Source of the DNA: Crocinitomicaceae bacterium
GTDB taxonomy: Bacteria > Bacteroidota > Bacteroidia > Flavobacteriales_D > Crocinitomicaceae
Direction of reading: 5' to 3'
NCBI GenBank assembly: GCA_030830785.1
Contig: JAURMI010000015.1
Coordinates: 29,063 to 93,062 of the forward strand
DNA: 64,000 nucleotides
Shown here: one piece after another, positions 10,885 through 20,301 of the stretch
Numbering within the stretch: position 1 is the first letter of the stretch
Layout of the letters: each line of letters opens with the position of its first letter
Program-made: the position numbers and the translations under genes
Notes under the pieces: generated by a model
Seen by the model: only the letters and a program-made list of their open reading frames with translations
The model's database searches: none
What the model was told of the DNA's origin: nothing

Positions 10885-11646
10885 TCAACGTAAACTAAAA
10901 GACAAAACAGCATCCAAGAAGGCTTCAGGTGCTTCGGCATGTATCCAATGTCCTGCATTTGAAATTGAAATAAATTGAACATCCGGATAATAAGACTCTA
11001 TTTGTGACAAATCACTGTCGAGAATATAATTGGAGCTTAAGCCTCTTAAGAACAAAGTATTCGTATAAGATTCTATATACGGAACGGCACTTAATATATT
11101 ATCCATATTTGCCTCGAGTACAGGAAAATTCACACGCCAAGAAAGCATTCCTTTTTGTTCCCAGTATAAATTTTTTAATAAAAACTGTCTCACGCCCTCT
11201 GAATCAATAAATGTTTTAAGAATTGATTCTGCTTGGCTTCGAGCGCTCAATTTAGACAAATCAATAGCATGAATCGCAGATAAGATATGTTCATGATGCG
11301 GCGCGTAAGCCTTGACGCCCATATCCACAACGATTAATTTTTCAATTCTTTTAGGGAATTTTTGATCAAAATGCATTGCAAGTTTCCCACCCATTGAATG
11401 TCCGAGTAAAATTGGTGAGTGAATTTTTAAGTCTTCAAAAAGATTGTGAAGATCTTCGACCATTAATTCATATGAAAATTCATCAGACCATGGCGAATGA
11501 CCATGATTTCTTAAATCCACTAATGTTACTTGAAAATATTCAGCCAATTTTTTAGCATGGCTTTGCCAATTATCAGAAAAGCCAAATAATCCATGTAATA
11601 TAACAAAGGGTTTGCCTTCACCAAACTGTTTGAAGTAAAGCTTCAT
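10885..11646 (-). CDS. alpha/beta hydrolase
   Basis: LHGLFGFSDNW, LLGHSMGGKLAMHF nucleophile elbow, C-terminal AGHWIHAEAPEAF. Confidence 0.93.
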   Translation of the reverse strand: MKLYFKQFGEGKPFVILHGLFGFSDNWQSHAKKLAEYFQVTLVDLRNHGHSPWSDEFSYELMVEDLHNLFEDLKIHSPILLGHSMGGKLAMHFDQKFPKRIEKLIVVDMGVKAYAPHHEHILSAIHAIDLSKLSARSQAESILKTFIDSEGVRQFLLKNLYWEQKGMLSWRVNFPVLEANMDNILSAVPYIESYTNTLFLRGLSSNYILDSDLSQIESYYPDVQFISISNAGHWIHAEAPEAFLDAVLSFSLR

Positions 11647-12020
11647 TGAATAGACTGAGCAGAGCCTATTGCTCTTGCTTCAAATTGATGGTCATTTATT
11701 TCTTGAAGCAAACTCAACATTTGCTTTGGTGCTATTTTTTTACGGTCATATTTGACAATGATTGTTTGCTCCATTAAGGTGTCTATGTAATTTATACTGA
11801 CACTTTCAACAGCACACGTTTGCTTAAGCGATTTACGAATCAAACTACCGCAACCCATCAGGCAAACCATTCCTTTTACACCGATCTTTATGCTTGTATT
11901 GGCCTGTGTAGGCGCACATACACTTTGAGCCCCAGATTTATTTTTGGCTGTTGGAGCTTTAGTATTACATGCTACTAATGTGCTGAGCAAAATGAACAAA
12001 AAACTATTTAAAAATTTCAT
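11643..12020 (-). CDS. lipoprotein with heavy-metal-associated (HMA) domain
   Basis: Lipobox STLVACN; IKIGVKGMVCLMGCGSLIRKSLKQ...VSINY; overlaps the hydrolase start by 4 nt. Confidence 0.8.
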   Translation of the reverse strand: MKFLNSFLFILLSTLVACNTKAPTAKNKSGAQSVCAPTQANTSIKIGVKGMVCLMGCGSLIRKSLKQTCAVESVSINYIDTLMEQTIIVKYDRKKIAPKQMLSLLQEINDHQFEARAIGSAQSIQ

Positions 12021-12024
12021 GACA

Positions 12025-12032
12025 CAAAATTA
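12025..12032 (-). promoter_or_regulatory. putative -7 box TAATTTTG, 4 nt from ATG
   Basis: CAAAATTA on + strand. Confidence 0.6.
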
Positions 12033-12089
12033 AGGATGTTGTTGTAAGTATAATCTACTTTGTTTAGATTTGTTTAAACTTGAAACATT

Positions 12090-12524
12090 ATGAAAAAACT
12101 ATTTTTTATCGGTCTAGCTACTTTTGCATTAACAACAGCATCTCTGACCTCTTGCAGTAAATATGAAGAAGGACCCAATTTAGCCCTTTCCTCTAAAACA
12201 TCACGGCTTACTGGTTCTTGGTTACTTACGGCTCAAACTACCAATGGTGCAGCCGATCAACTTACTGGTTTAACCCAAACCATGAACATAGCCAAAGATG
12301 GTACTTATTCCGTTTCAATTAACTATAGTTATATGGGCTTTACCTATACCAATGATTTATCTGGTACTTGGGCCTTTTCTGATGATAAAACTCAACTTAT
12401 TACTACAATTGATGGTCAAACTGGTACAGAGACCAATACAATTGTAAGATTGGCCTCAAAAGAGCTCAAAATTAAATCTGTAAATGGAACTGAGACTGTA
12501 ATTCAAACTTTTACGGCTCAATAA
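12090..12524 (+). CDS. lipocalin-like lipoprotein, paralogue 1
   Basis: Signal peptide, SCSKYEEGPNLALSSKTSRLTGSW; similar to the next gene. Confidence 0.75.
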   Translation: MKKLFFIGLATFALTTASLTSCSKYEEGPNLALSSKTSRLTGSWLLTAQTTNGAADQLTGLTQTMNIAKDGTYSVSINYSYMGFTYTNDLSGTWAFSDDKTQLITTIDGQTGTETNTIVRLASKELKIKSVNGTETVIQTFTAQ

Positions 12525-12544
12525 AAAATCTTTCCCTTAGTTTT

Positions 12545-12571
12545 AAAGCCGCATTTTAATGCGGCTTTTTT
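12545..12571 (+). terminator. rho-independent terminator
   Basis: AAAGCCGCATTTTAATGCGGCTTTTTT. Confidence 0.88.
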
Positions 12572-12587
12572 ATTAGTCAAAAAGTAG

Positions 12588-12595
12588 TACATTTG
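12588..12595 (+). promoter_or_regulatory. putative -7 box TACATTTG
   Basis: Exact TAnnTTTG 15 nt before ATG 12611; overlaps the TTG start proposed by the ORF track. Confidence 0.6.
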
Positions 12596-12610
12596 AAAAA
12601 AAAGAAATTA

Positions 12611-13045
12611 ATGAAGACTGTTATCTATTCTCTTGCCCTATTCACAATAGTTTTAACAGGGTGCTCTAAGTACAGCGAAGGCCCAGCCTTTTCAATCCAA
12701 ACCAAAAAGGCTAGGCTGTGCAATGATTGGAAACTTTCAGATTACGTTTTAAATGGTAATAATATATTTGATGATGCAGTTACTACCAAATTGAGCATCG
12801 ATAATGACGGCACTTATTCAATGTCAAGTTATACCAACGAACTAGGACAAATTCAAGGGTCATACAGCCACGGCACATGGATGTTTGGAGAGGGCAACAC
12901 CTCTGTCATATTCTATGCCGATACCACAACTATTAATCCAGTTCATGAATACAACATTAAAGAATTGCGTAATAAAAGAGTTGTCTTTGAAGAAGACGAT
13001 TCATGGACAGGAGATAATCATCGCCTTACCTTTATCCAGCAATAA
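12611..13045 (+). CDS. lipocalin-like lipoprotein, paralogue 2
   Basis: MKTVIYSLALFTIVLTGCSKYSEGPAFSIQTKKARLCNDW; start moved from TTG 12593 to ATG 12611. Confidence 0.75.
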   Translation: MKTVIYSLALFTIVLTGCSKYSEGPAFSIQTKKARLCNDWKLSDYVLNGNNIFDDAVTTKLSIDNDGTYSMSSYTNELGQIQGSYSHGTWMFGEGNTSVIFYADTTTINPVHEYNIKELRNKRVVFEEDDSWTGDNHRLTFIQQ

Positions 13046-13062
13046 GAAATAAAATGTTCAGT

Positions 13063-13093
13063 AAAAAAGCTATCCCCTTGGATGGCTTTTTTT
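13063..13093 (+). terminator. rho-independent terminator
   Basis: AAAAAGCTATCC-CCTT-GGATGGCTTTTTTT; one G-T wobble. Confidence 0.7.
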
Positions 13094-13113
13094 ATTTGAT
13101 GAATTTTTAAAGC

Positions 13114-13638
13114 CTATACAAATTTTGGATCGGCTTCCATGACATGACCGCAAGTCTTGCAAGTGCGCATTTCTTCTGAGCCATAAAATTCTTTGAATCT
13201 TGGAATAAAATCTTTTTCAATGTTTTCAAGTGCGAAACGATAGGTATGAAGGTGCGCATTGCAATTTTCACAGAACCACATCAATCCATCTTGGAGCTCT
13301 GTTCCTTTTCTGACACGCTCTATAACCAAACCAATCGTTTGTTCGCCCCTTACAGGCGAATGGGGCGTTTTGGCAGGCAACAAAAACATTTCGCCTTCTT
13401 TCACCAAAATATCTTGTGCGCTGCCTTCATTTTGAATTCTTACTGTGATATCACCTTCAAGTTGGTAAAATAATTCTTCACTTTCGTTATAGTGGTAATC
13501 TTTTCTTGCATTCGGGCCAGCTACGACCATTACAATAAAATCACCAGCATTCACGTACAAGTTTTTATTTGCAACCGGGGGCTTTAGTAAATCGCGGTTG
13601 CTGTCGATCCATTTTTGAAGATTAAAAGGTGCCAGCAT
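13114..13638 (-). CDS. 3-hydroxyanthranilate 3,4-dioxygenase
   Basis: Cupin (YNESEELFYQLEGD...PAKTPHSPVR) and C-terminal CENCNAHLHTYRF / CKTCGH metal site. Confidence 0.95.
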   Translation of the reverse strand: MLAPFNLQKWIDSNRDLLKPPVANKNLYVNAGDFIVMVVAGPNARKDYHYNESEELFYQLEGDITVRIQNEGSAQDILVKEGEMFLLPAKTPHSPVRGEQTIGLVIERVRKGTELQDGLMWFCENCNAHLHTYRFALENIEKDFIPRFKEFYGSEEMRTCKTCGHVMEADPKFV

Positions 13639-13648
13639 AAAAGTCAAT

Positions 13649-14791
13649 TTAAGCGTTAAGTATACCTCTCGAAATTACAATTTTTTGAACTTCTGAAGTG
13701 CCTTCATAAATTTGAGTGATTTTTGCATCACGCATCAATCGTTCAACATGATATTCTTTAACAAAACCATATCCTCCATGAATTTGAACCGCTTCAACGG
13801 TTTGCTCCATTGCCACTTTTGAGGCATACAATTTAGCCATGGCACCAGATTGATCATAATTTCTTCCCGCATCCTTATCCTGTGCTGCTCTATAGACGAG
13901 TAAGCGAGCCGCTTCGATTTCAGTGGCCATGTCGGCTAGTTTAAAGGATATTGCTTGATGCTTAAAAATTTCCTTGCCAAAGGCCTGTCTTTCCTTTGAA
14001 TAAGCCAAAGACAATTCTAGCCCACCAGCTGCTATCCCCAATGCTTGGGCTGCTATTCCAATACGACCCCCTGCAAGTGTTTTCATAGCAAACTTAAAAC
14101 CAAAACCATCATCCCCTATTCTATTGGCTTTGGGCACTTTTACATCATTAAATAATAAGGTATGGGTATCGCTTCCTCTGATACCCATTTTATCTTCTTT
14201 AGCACCGACTACAAATCCATCCATTCCGCGCTCTACAATTAGCGCATTGATGCCTTTATGACCGAGTTCAGGGTTTGTTTGTGCAATAACTAAATAAATT
14301 GATGCTGAAGAACCATTGGTGATCCAATTTTTTGTGCCATTAAGTAAATAATAGTCTCCCATATCTACTGCGGTGGTTCTTTGAGAAGTGGCGTCCGATC
14401 CAGCTTCAGGTTCAGAAAGGCAAAATGCACCAATTACATCTCCTTTAGCGAGGGGCACGAGGTATTTTTGTTTTTGTTCTTCGGTTCCAAATGTTTCTAA
14501 ACCCCAACAAACCAATGAATTATTTACAGACATACAAACAGAAGCAGAAGCATCAACTTTTGAAATCTCTTCTATCGCCAAAACATAAGAAAGGGTGTCC
14601 ATTCCACTTCCTCCATATTTAGGATCAACCATCATACCCATAAAACCAAGCTCGCCTAATTGTTTAATTTCTTCAGCGGGAAACTTTTGAAGGTTATCTC
14701 GTTCAATTACACCCTGTTTTAATACATTTTGCGCGAAATCTCTGGCAGCCTCTTTTACAGCAATATGTTCTTCTGTAAGTTCAAAATTCAT
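13649..14791 (-). CDS. acyl-CoA dehydrogenase
   Basis: CLSEPEAGSDATSQRTTA, QIHGGYGFVKEYHVERLMRDAKITQIYEGTSEVQKIVIS. Confidence 0.97.
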   Translation of the reverse strand: MNFELTEEHIAVKEAARDFAQNVLKQGVIERDNLQKFPAEEIKQLGELGFMGMMVDPKYGGSGMDTLSYVLAIEEISKVDASASVCMSVNNSLVCWGLETFGTEEQKQKYLVPLAKGDVIGAFCLSEPEAGSDATSQRTTAVDMGDYYLLNGTKNWITNGSSASIYLVIAQTNPELGHKGINALIVERGMDGFVVGAKEDKMGIRGSDTHTLLFNDVKVPKANRIGDDGFGFKFAMKTLAGGRIGIAAQALGIAAGGLELSLAYSKERQAFGKEIFKHQAISFKLADMATEIEAARLLVYRAAQDKDAGRNYDQSGAMAKLYASKVAMEQTVEAVQIHGGYGFVKEYHVERLMRDAKITQIYEGTSEVQKIVISRGILNA

Positions 14792-14807
14792 GTTGATTGA
14801 TTTATTT

Positions 14808-14815
14808 TAATTTTG
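14808..14815 (+). promoter_or_regulatory. putative -7 box TAATTTTG for anmK
   Basis: Exact TAnnTTTG; lies downstream of the ORF-track start 14797, arguing against that start. Confidence 0.55.
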
Positions 14816-14853
14816 ACAAAAATAAACCAAATCGCAAACTATTGAAAAGAAAA

Positions 14854-15939
14854 GTGTACAATAAAGTTCGGCTCCTTGGGCTAATGTCTGGAACTTCTCT
14901 TGACGGTCTCGATATTGCTTATGCCAGTTTCGACTTCTCAAATAATGATGATGTTCAATTTGAATTATTGAAATACAAAACATTTGAACTACCAATTGCT
15001 CTTGTCGATGCATTAATTGAGGTACAAAACTTAAAGCCTGAACAAATTTTTCAATTAGACCAAGAAATGGCTCGTTTTTTCTCTCAATGTGTAGAAAAAT
15101 TTATTGTAGAATTTCAAATAGATAAAAACGACATAAGTGCTATTGCCTCTCATGGGCAAACGATTTTTCATAGGCCCCAAAACGGATATACTACTCAAAT
15201 TGGGTCTGGATCTACACTTAATTTCTTAACAAAGATCCCGGTAATTGACCAATTCAGACAGCTCGATATTGCTGCGGGAGGTCAAGGTGCACCTTTAGTG
15301 CCATTAGGTGATCGAGTTTTATTTTCAAAATTTGGCGATGGCTTTTTAAACTTAGGTGGATTTGCTAATATTTCAGCATCCTTATCGGCTCAAACCATAG
15401 CCTTTGACATTGGCCCATGCAATTTACCAATGAATATATGGATGAGAAAAATAGGCAAAGACTATGACCAAGATGGGCACCTTTCACGTACAGGTTTTGT
15501 GAATAAAGAGGTTCTAGGCAATGTGCTTTCCTTGCCTTATTTTAAGAAAAATAATCCAAAATCGCTAGGCACCGAATGGTTGCATCGTGAGTATTTACCT
15601 TATTTTGAAAAACTATCCTTACCCGACAGACTTAGGACGCATTTTGAAGTTCTAAAGACAATATGTATCGAAGAATTTGAAAACATGTCACTAAAAAATA
15701 TATTCATTACTGGAGGAGGCGCTCATAATAAATTTTTTGTACAATTATTAGAAAAGGATTTTAAAGGAAAATTAATCCGCCCAGATCAAGAAATTATAGA
15801 TTTTAAAGAGGCGCTGATATTTGCATTTTTAGGGGCGCGCTTTTTACGAAATGAGACCACAACCTTAAAAGAAGTGACAGGTGCAAAAATAGATCTTCGC
15901 ACCGGTGTGTTGCATGACTTTATGTCAAGTCTTCAATAA
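14854..15939 (+). CDS. anmK: anhydro-N-acetylmuramic acid kinase
   Basis: LLGLMSGTSLDGLDIAYA, ASHGQTIFHRP, GGGAHNKFF; GTG 14854 preferred over TTG 14797. Confidence 0.94.
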   Translation: MYNKVRLLGLMSGTSLDGLDIAYASFDFSNNDDVQFELLKYKTFELPIALVDALIEVQNLKPEQIFQLDQEMARFFSQCVEKFIVEFQIDKNDISAIASHGQTIFHRPQNGYTTQIGSGSTLNFLTKIPVIDQFRQLDIAAGGQGAPLVPLGDRVLFSKFGDGFLNLGGFANISASLSAQTIAFDIGPCNLPMNIWMRKIGKDYDQDGHLSRTGFVNKEVLGNVLSLPYFKKNNPKSLGTEWLHREYLPYFEKLSLPDRLRTHFEVLKTICIEEFENMSLKNIFITGGGAHNKFFVQLLEKDFKGKLIRPDQEIIDFKEALIFAFLGARFLRNETTTLKEVTGAKIDLRTGVLHDFMSSLQ

Positions 15940-15968
15940 AAAAAAGGGGGTTAACCAGGTAAAATAGA

Positions 15969-15976
15969 TATCTTTG
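15969..15976 (+). promoter_or_regulatory. putative -7 box TATCTTTG
   Basis: Exact TAnnTTTG 22 nt before ATG 15999. Confidence 0.6.
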
Positions 15977-15998
15977 TAAGCCCTAATTTTGATGTCTG

Positions 15999-17228
15999 AT
16001 GAAAGAATTGCTCGCACAATTTGAAAATAAAAAACCAGAAATTGTTTTTGAATGGAAAGATTCAATCACTGAAGCTGAAGGCTGGGTGGTGATCAATTCA
16101 TTAAGAGGAGGTGCTGCAGGCGGTGGAACTCGAATGAGGGCCGGCCTCGACAAAAGAGAAGTTGAGTCATTAGCCAAGACAATGGAAGTGAAATTCACTG
16201 TTGCTGGTCCGGCAATTGGCGGTGCTAAATCTGGTATTAATTTTGACCCTAAAGATCCTCGCAAAAAAGAAGTTCTAGAAAGGTGGTTTGCCGCGGTTTC
16301 ACCCCTTTTGAAAAATTACTACGGAACAGGTGGAGATTTAAATGTAGATGAAATACATGAAGTTATTCCAATTACTGAATCATTTGGCGTATGGCATCCG
16401 CAAGAAGGAGTATTCAATGGCCATTTTAAACCCAATAACAGTCAAAAAATCAATCGTATTGGACAACTACAACGCGGTGTATCAAAAATCTTAGATAGCC
16501 CTATTTTTAGCCCCGACATTACCAAAAAATATGTTGTTGCCGATATGATAACAGGCTATGGTGTTGCCCAATCGGTTGTTCATTATTATAACCTTTGGGG
16601 CGGAGAACTCAAAGGTAAGCGAGTGCTTATTCAGGGATGGGGAAATGTGGGCTCGGCAGCTGCATTCTATCTTGCCCAAAATGGGGCAAAAATTGTTGGC
16701 ATCATTGATCGTGTTGGAGGTCTTATTTGTGAAGAAGGATTTACCTTTGAACAGGTTTCAAACCTTTTTCTAGAAAAAAATGGCAATGAATTAAACGCTC
16801 CTAATTTAATGAGTTACGAGCAGATCAATGATCATTTTTGGTCAACACCTGCAGATATTTTTATCCCCTGTGCAGGTAGCAGAATGATAACGGAAAATCA
16901 GCTCGATCAACTCATAGAGGCGGGTGTAAGCGTCATTTCATCAGGTGCCAATGTTCCCTTCGCCGATAGTGAAATATTTTTTGGTCCGATTGCTGAAAAA
17001 GCAGATACTAATTTAGCTTTAATACCAGACTTTATTGCCAATTGTGGCATGGCAAGAGTGTTTGCCTACTTGATGAGTTCAGATTTAGATAATTTGGATG
17101 ATGCTAGCATTTTTGAAGATGCAAGTCAAACCATTTTCAAAGCGCTCGAGAAAACCCATAAGCTAAACGGGGCTAATTATGGTATCGCAAAAACAGCATT
17201 TCAAATTGCTCTGGTACAACTTTTGTAA
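15999..17228 (+). CDS. Glu/Leu/Phe/Val dehydrogenase
   Basis: GGGTRMRAGLDKREVESLAKTMEVKFTVAGPAIGGAKSGI; Rossmann GWGNVGSAAA. Confidence 0.95.
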   Translation: MKELLAQFENKKPEIVFEWKDSITEAEGWVVINSLRGGAAGGGTRMRAGLDKREVESLAKTMEVKFTVAGPAIGGAKSGINFDPKDPRKKEVLERWFAAVSPLLKNYYGTGGDLNVDEIHEVIPITESFGVWHPQEGVFNGHFKPNNSQKINRIGQLQRGVSKILDSPIFSPDITKKYVVADMITGYGVAQSVVHYYNLWGGELKGKRVLIQGWGNVGSAAAFYLAQNGAKIVGIIDRVGGLICEEGFTFEQVSNLFLEKNGNELNAPNLMSYEQINDHFWSTPADIFIPCAGSRMITENQLDQLIEAGVSVISSGANVPFADSEIFFGPIAEKADTNLALIPDFIANCGMARVFAYLMSSDLDNLDDASIFEDASQTIFKALEKTHKLNGANYGIAKTAFQIALVQLL

Positions 17229-17238
17229 ATAACTTACT

Positions 17239-18504
17239 ATGGAACTGGCATTAATTTTAATTTTCATCATTGGATATACAGCGATTACCTTTGAGCACGC
17301 GCTACGAATAGATAAACTAATTCCCGCTTTATTAATGATGTCCATTTCTTGGGCATTAATCTCTTTTGGGAATACAGATCAACATGTGCTCAATGACACT
17401 TTGCTTCATCATTTTGGTAAAACAACCGAAATTTTAGTCTTTCTAATGGGCGCAATGGCAATTGTAGAGATGATCGATTATTTCGACGGTTTCAAAAGCG
17501 TTCAGTCTCTTATACGCGTTTCTAACGCTTATCAACTGCTTCTAATAATTTCAATTCTTGCCTTTATTTTATCTGCCATTATTGATAACCTTACTGCTAC
17601 AATTGTACTTATCTCTATTTTGCGCAAGATGATTACGGACAAAGAATTGCGTAACTGGATGGCAGGATTTGTAATTATTGCTGCCAATTCTGGCGGTGCT
17701 TGGTCGCCAATTGGCGATGTCACCACAACAATGCTTTGGATTTCAGGGAAAGTTAGCTCATTGAAACTCATCGAACATATCCTATTACCTGCCATCATAA
17801 GTTTGATAATTCCTCTTTTAATTGCAACGCGGCTCAAAATTTTTAAACAAGCCTTACCCCCAAGAAATGCGCAAAGAAAAAATCGAATGTCTACCTTCAT
17901 TCTTATTTGTGGCCTTTTGTTAATTGTTTTGGTCCCTGTTTTTAAAACCCTCACGCATTTACCTCCATATATGGGCATGATGTTTTCATTGGCTGCCTTT
18001 GCAATTATTGGAGAAATAGCCAGTAAGCGCCACTTGAATTTAAGCTCGATTAATGAACAAGATAAAAGTGGCCACGTAGGGCCCACACTCAAAGCATTAA
18101 CCAAGATTGAAATGCCCTCAATTTTATTTTTCCTTGGAATCCTAATGACAGTTGCTGCCATGGAAAGCAGAGGCATGATTGAGCAATTTGGAGAAAATGT
18201 TTTGGCTAGCGGAATTTCAAAGGATTTATATATAATAATTCTTGGGATTGCATCTGCGATTATTGATAATGTGCCATTGGTTGCTGCGAGTATTGGTATG
18301 TTTAATGACGCAATAGATGCTAGCACATGGCATTTTATAGCTTATACTGCTGGTACCGGTGGCTCAATATTGATCATTGGCTCGGCCGCAGGCGTCGTTG
18401 CTATGGGTATGGAAAATATAAGTTTTGGATGGTATTTAAAACGCTTCTCTTTAATAGCACTTGCCGGTTATCTCGGGGGTGTACTGACCTTCCTTTTGTT
18501 GTGA
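17239..18504 (+). CDS. nhaD: NhaD-type sodium:proton antiporter
   Basis: Polytopic; AIVEMIDYFDGF, NSGGAWSPIGDVTTTMLWI, IDNVPLVAASIGM. Confidence 0.92.
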   Translation: MELALILIFIIGYTAITFEHALRIDKLIPALLMMSISWALISFGNTDQHVLNDTLLHHFGKTTEILVFLMGAMAIVEMIDYFDGFKSVQSLIRVSNAYQLLLIISILAFILSAIIDNLTATIVLISILRKMITDKELRNWMAGFVIIAANSGGAWSPIGDVTTTMLWISGKVSSLKLIEHILLPAIISLIIPLLIATRLKIFKQALPPRNAQRKNRMSTFILICGLLLIVLVPVFKTLTHLPPYMGMMFSLAAFAIIGEIASKRHLNLSSINEQDKSGHVGPTLKALTKIEMPSILFFLGILMTVAAMESRGMIEQFGENVLASGISKDLYIIILGIASAIIDNVPLVAASIGMFNDAIDASTWHFIAYTAGTGGSILIIGSAAGVVAMGMENISFGWYLKRFSLIALAGYLGGVLTFLLL

Positions 18505-18505
18505 A

Positions 18506-19717
18506 ATGAATCACTTTAATAGTTATGAAGACAGCGTAGAATGGCTTTTTTCTCGCTTTGCTGATTATCAAAATAAAGGTCCCAAAGCTTATAAACCAGG
18601 GTTTGACCGCGTAAATCTCCTACTCGAAATATTACAAATTGATGCCCAAAAAATCCCTGCTATTCACATTGCAGGTACCAATGGAAAAGGAAGCACTGCG
18701 GCATATTGTGCTTCATTACTTAAAGAAAATGGATACAATGTAGGGCTTTTTACTTCACCGCATATCTTTGATTTTACTGAGCGTATTCGTGTAAATGGGG
18801 TTGAAATTTCTCAAAGTGCTGTTCTGAATTTTTGTAATGAGGTACAAGCATTAAAACTAGATTTTGAACCAAGTTTTTTTGAACTTTCTTTTGCTTTAGC
18901 GCTCATTTATTTTCAAGACCAAAAATGTGATTACCTCATAATCGAAACCGGGCTAGGAGGCAAATTAGATGCCACTAATATTCTTCAACCCGAAATAAGC
19001 ATAATTACAAACATAGGCTTAGATCACCAACAATTTTTAGGAAATTCTCTCGCTGAAATAGCTGAACAAAAAGCCGGAATTATTAAATCACATGTTCCCG
19101 TAATCATCGGTGAGAAACACAAAGAAACTCAAGAAACATTTAAAAAAACTGCCTCTATTCTTAATGCACCACTGGTTTTTTGCGACGACATTGATATACC
19201 TTTCGATTCGTTTCAATTGCAGGGCTATCAAATTAAAAACTACAAAACTGCTCTTATAGCATTGGAAAAAATTGGCTTCAAATATAATTTTGAAAAACAA
19301 AAAAAGGCCCTTAAAAATTTGAAAAGAAATACGGGATTTTTTGGTCGCCTAGAACTTTGGAAAGAAAAGCCCCGAATTCTTATCGATGTATCCCATAATT
19401 TAGAAGGTATTTTGGCTACACTTCCACTCGTTCAAGAACAATGTACGGGAAAATTATTTATTATATACGGCGCTGCTCAGGATAAAAATGCTGAACAAAT
19501 CTTGGCCTTATTTCCTGAAGAAGCTCATCTTGCTGCGTGTGTTTTTTCAAATCCTCGTTCTAAGCAATTTTTAGATTGGAAAAAGTTAGGGGTTGAGACT
19601 ATTTACCCAAAATTAGCCATTGCAATAAGTCAAATTGAAAAACAAATGGATTCAACTGATTTGCTCTGGATAACAGGTAGTTTTTACCTAATCTCTGACT
19701 TGCCTAGTAAAAAATAA
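18506..19717 (+). CDS. folC: folylpolyglutamate synthase / dihydrofolate synthase
   Basis: HIAGTNGKGSTAAYCASLL, GLFTSPHIFDFTERIRVNG, IIETGLGGKLDATN. Confidence 0.95.
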   Translation: MNHFNSYEDSVEWLFSRFADYQNKGPKAYKPGFDRVNLLLEILQIDAQKIPAIHIAGTNGKGSTAAYCASLLKENGYNVGLFTSPHIFDFTERIRVNGVEISQSAVLNFCNEVQALKLDFEPSFFELSFALALIYFQDQKCDYLIIETGLGGKLDATNILQPEISIITNIGLDHQQFLGNSLAEIAEQKAGIIKSHVPVIIGEKHKETQETFKKTASILNAPLVFCDDIDIPFDSFQLQGYQIKNYKTALIALEKIGFKYNFEKQKKALKNLKRNTGFFGRLELWKEKPRILIDVSHNLEGILATLPLVQEQCTGKLFIIYGAAQDKNAEQILALFPEEAHLAACVFSNPRSKQFLDWKKLGVETIYPKLAIAISQIEKQMDSTDLLWITGSFYLISDLPSKK

Positions 19718-19727
19718 TTTTTTAAAT

Positions 19728-19735
19728 TATCTTTG
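19728..19735 (+). promoter_or_regulatory. putative -7 box TATCTTTG, 5 nt from pyrR ATG
   Basis: Exact TAnnTTTG. Confidence 0.65.
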
Positions 19736-19740
19736 CACCA

Positions 19741-20301
19741 ATGGAAAAGCAAGTCATCCTAAATGCCACTCAGCTCGAACTGACGCTAAATCGCCTTTCC
19801 CATCAACTTATCGAAACCCACGAAAATTTTGAAAACTCTATTTTAATTGGATTACAACCTCGTGGAATTCATGTAGCAACCCGACTCAAAAAAATTCTTG
19901 AATCAATTCTAGGTCGTGAAATTCAAGCCGGTAATTTGGATATAACCTTTCATCGAGATGATTTTCGAAGGAGAGAAACACCACTATTACCGAGCGTTAC
20001 CAATATCGATTTTTCAGTAGAAAATAAACGCATCATTCTTATCGATGATGTCTTGTTTACCGGTCGAACCATTCGAGCAGGATTGGACGCCTTGTTGACA
20101 TTTGGGCGCCCTGCACAAGTTCAACTACTTATTCTCATTGACAGAAGATTCAGTCGAGATCTTCCCATACAAGCAGATTTTGTTGGGAAAAAAGTAGACA
20201 CCCTGTTTACTGAACGTGTAGCCGTAGAATGGAATGAAATTGAAGGACAAGATAGGGTATTATTATTCTCAAAAGAAGCAAATGAAACAGCTCAGCGTTG
20301 A
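19741..20301 (+). CDS. pyrR: bifunctional pyr operon regulator / uracil phosphoribosyltransferase
   Basis: IILIDDVLFTGRTIRAGLDAL PRPP loop; LIDRRFSRDLPIQADFVGKKVDT. Confidence 0.95.
   Translation: MEKQVILNATQLELTLNRLSHQLIETHENFENSILIGLQPRGIHVATRLKKILESILGREIQAGNLDITFHRDDFRRRETPLLPSVTNIDFSVENKRIILIDDVLFTGRTIRAGLDALLTFGRPAQVQLLILIDRRFSRDLPIQADFVGKKVDTLFTERVAVEWNEIEGQDRVLLFSKEANETAQR

Noticed and set aside
17532-18326. 264-aa minus-strand ORF antisense to nhaD
   Set aside because: The plus strand encodes a clear NhaD transporter; the antisense frame has no recognisable domain or promoter and looks like a by-product of the sense codons.
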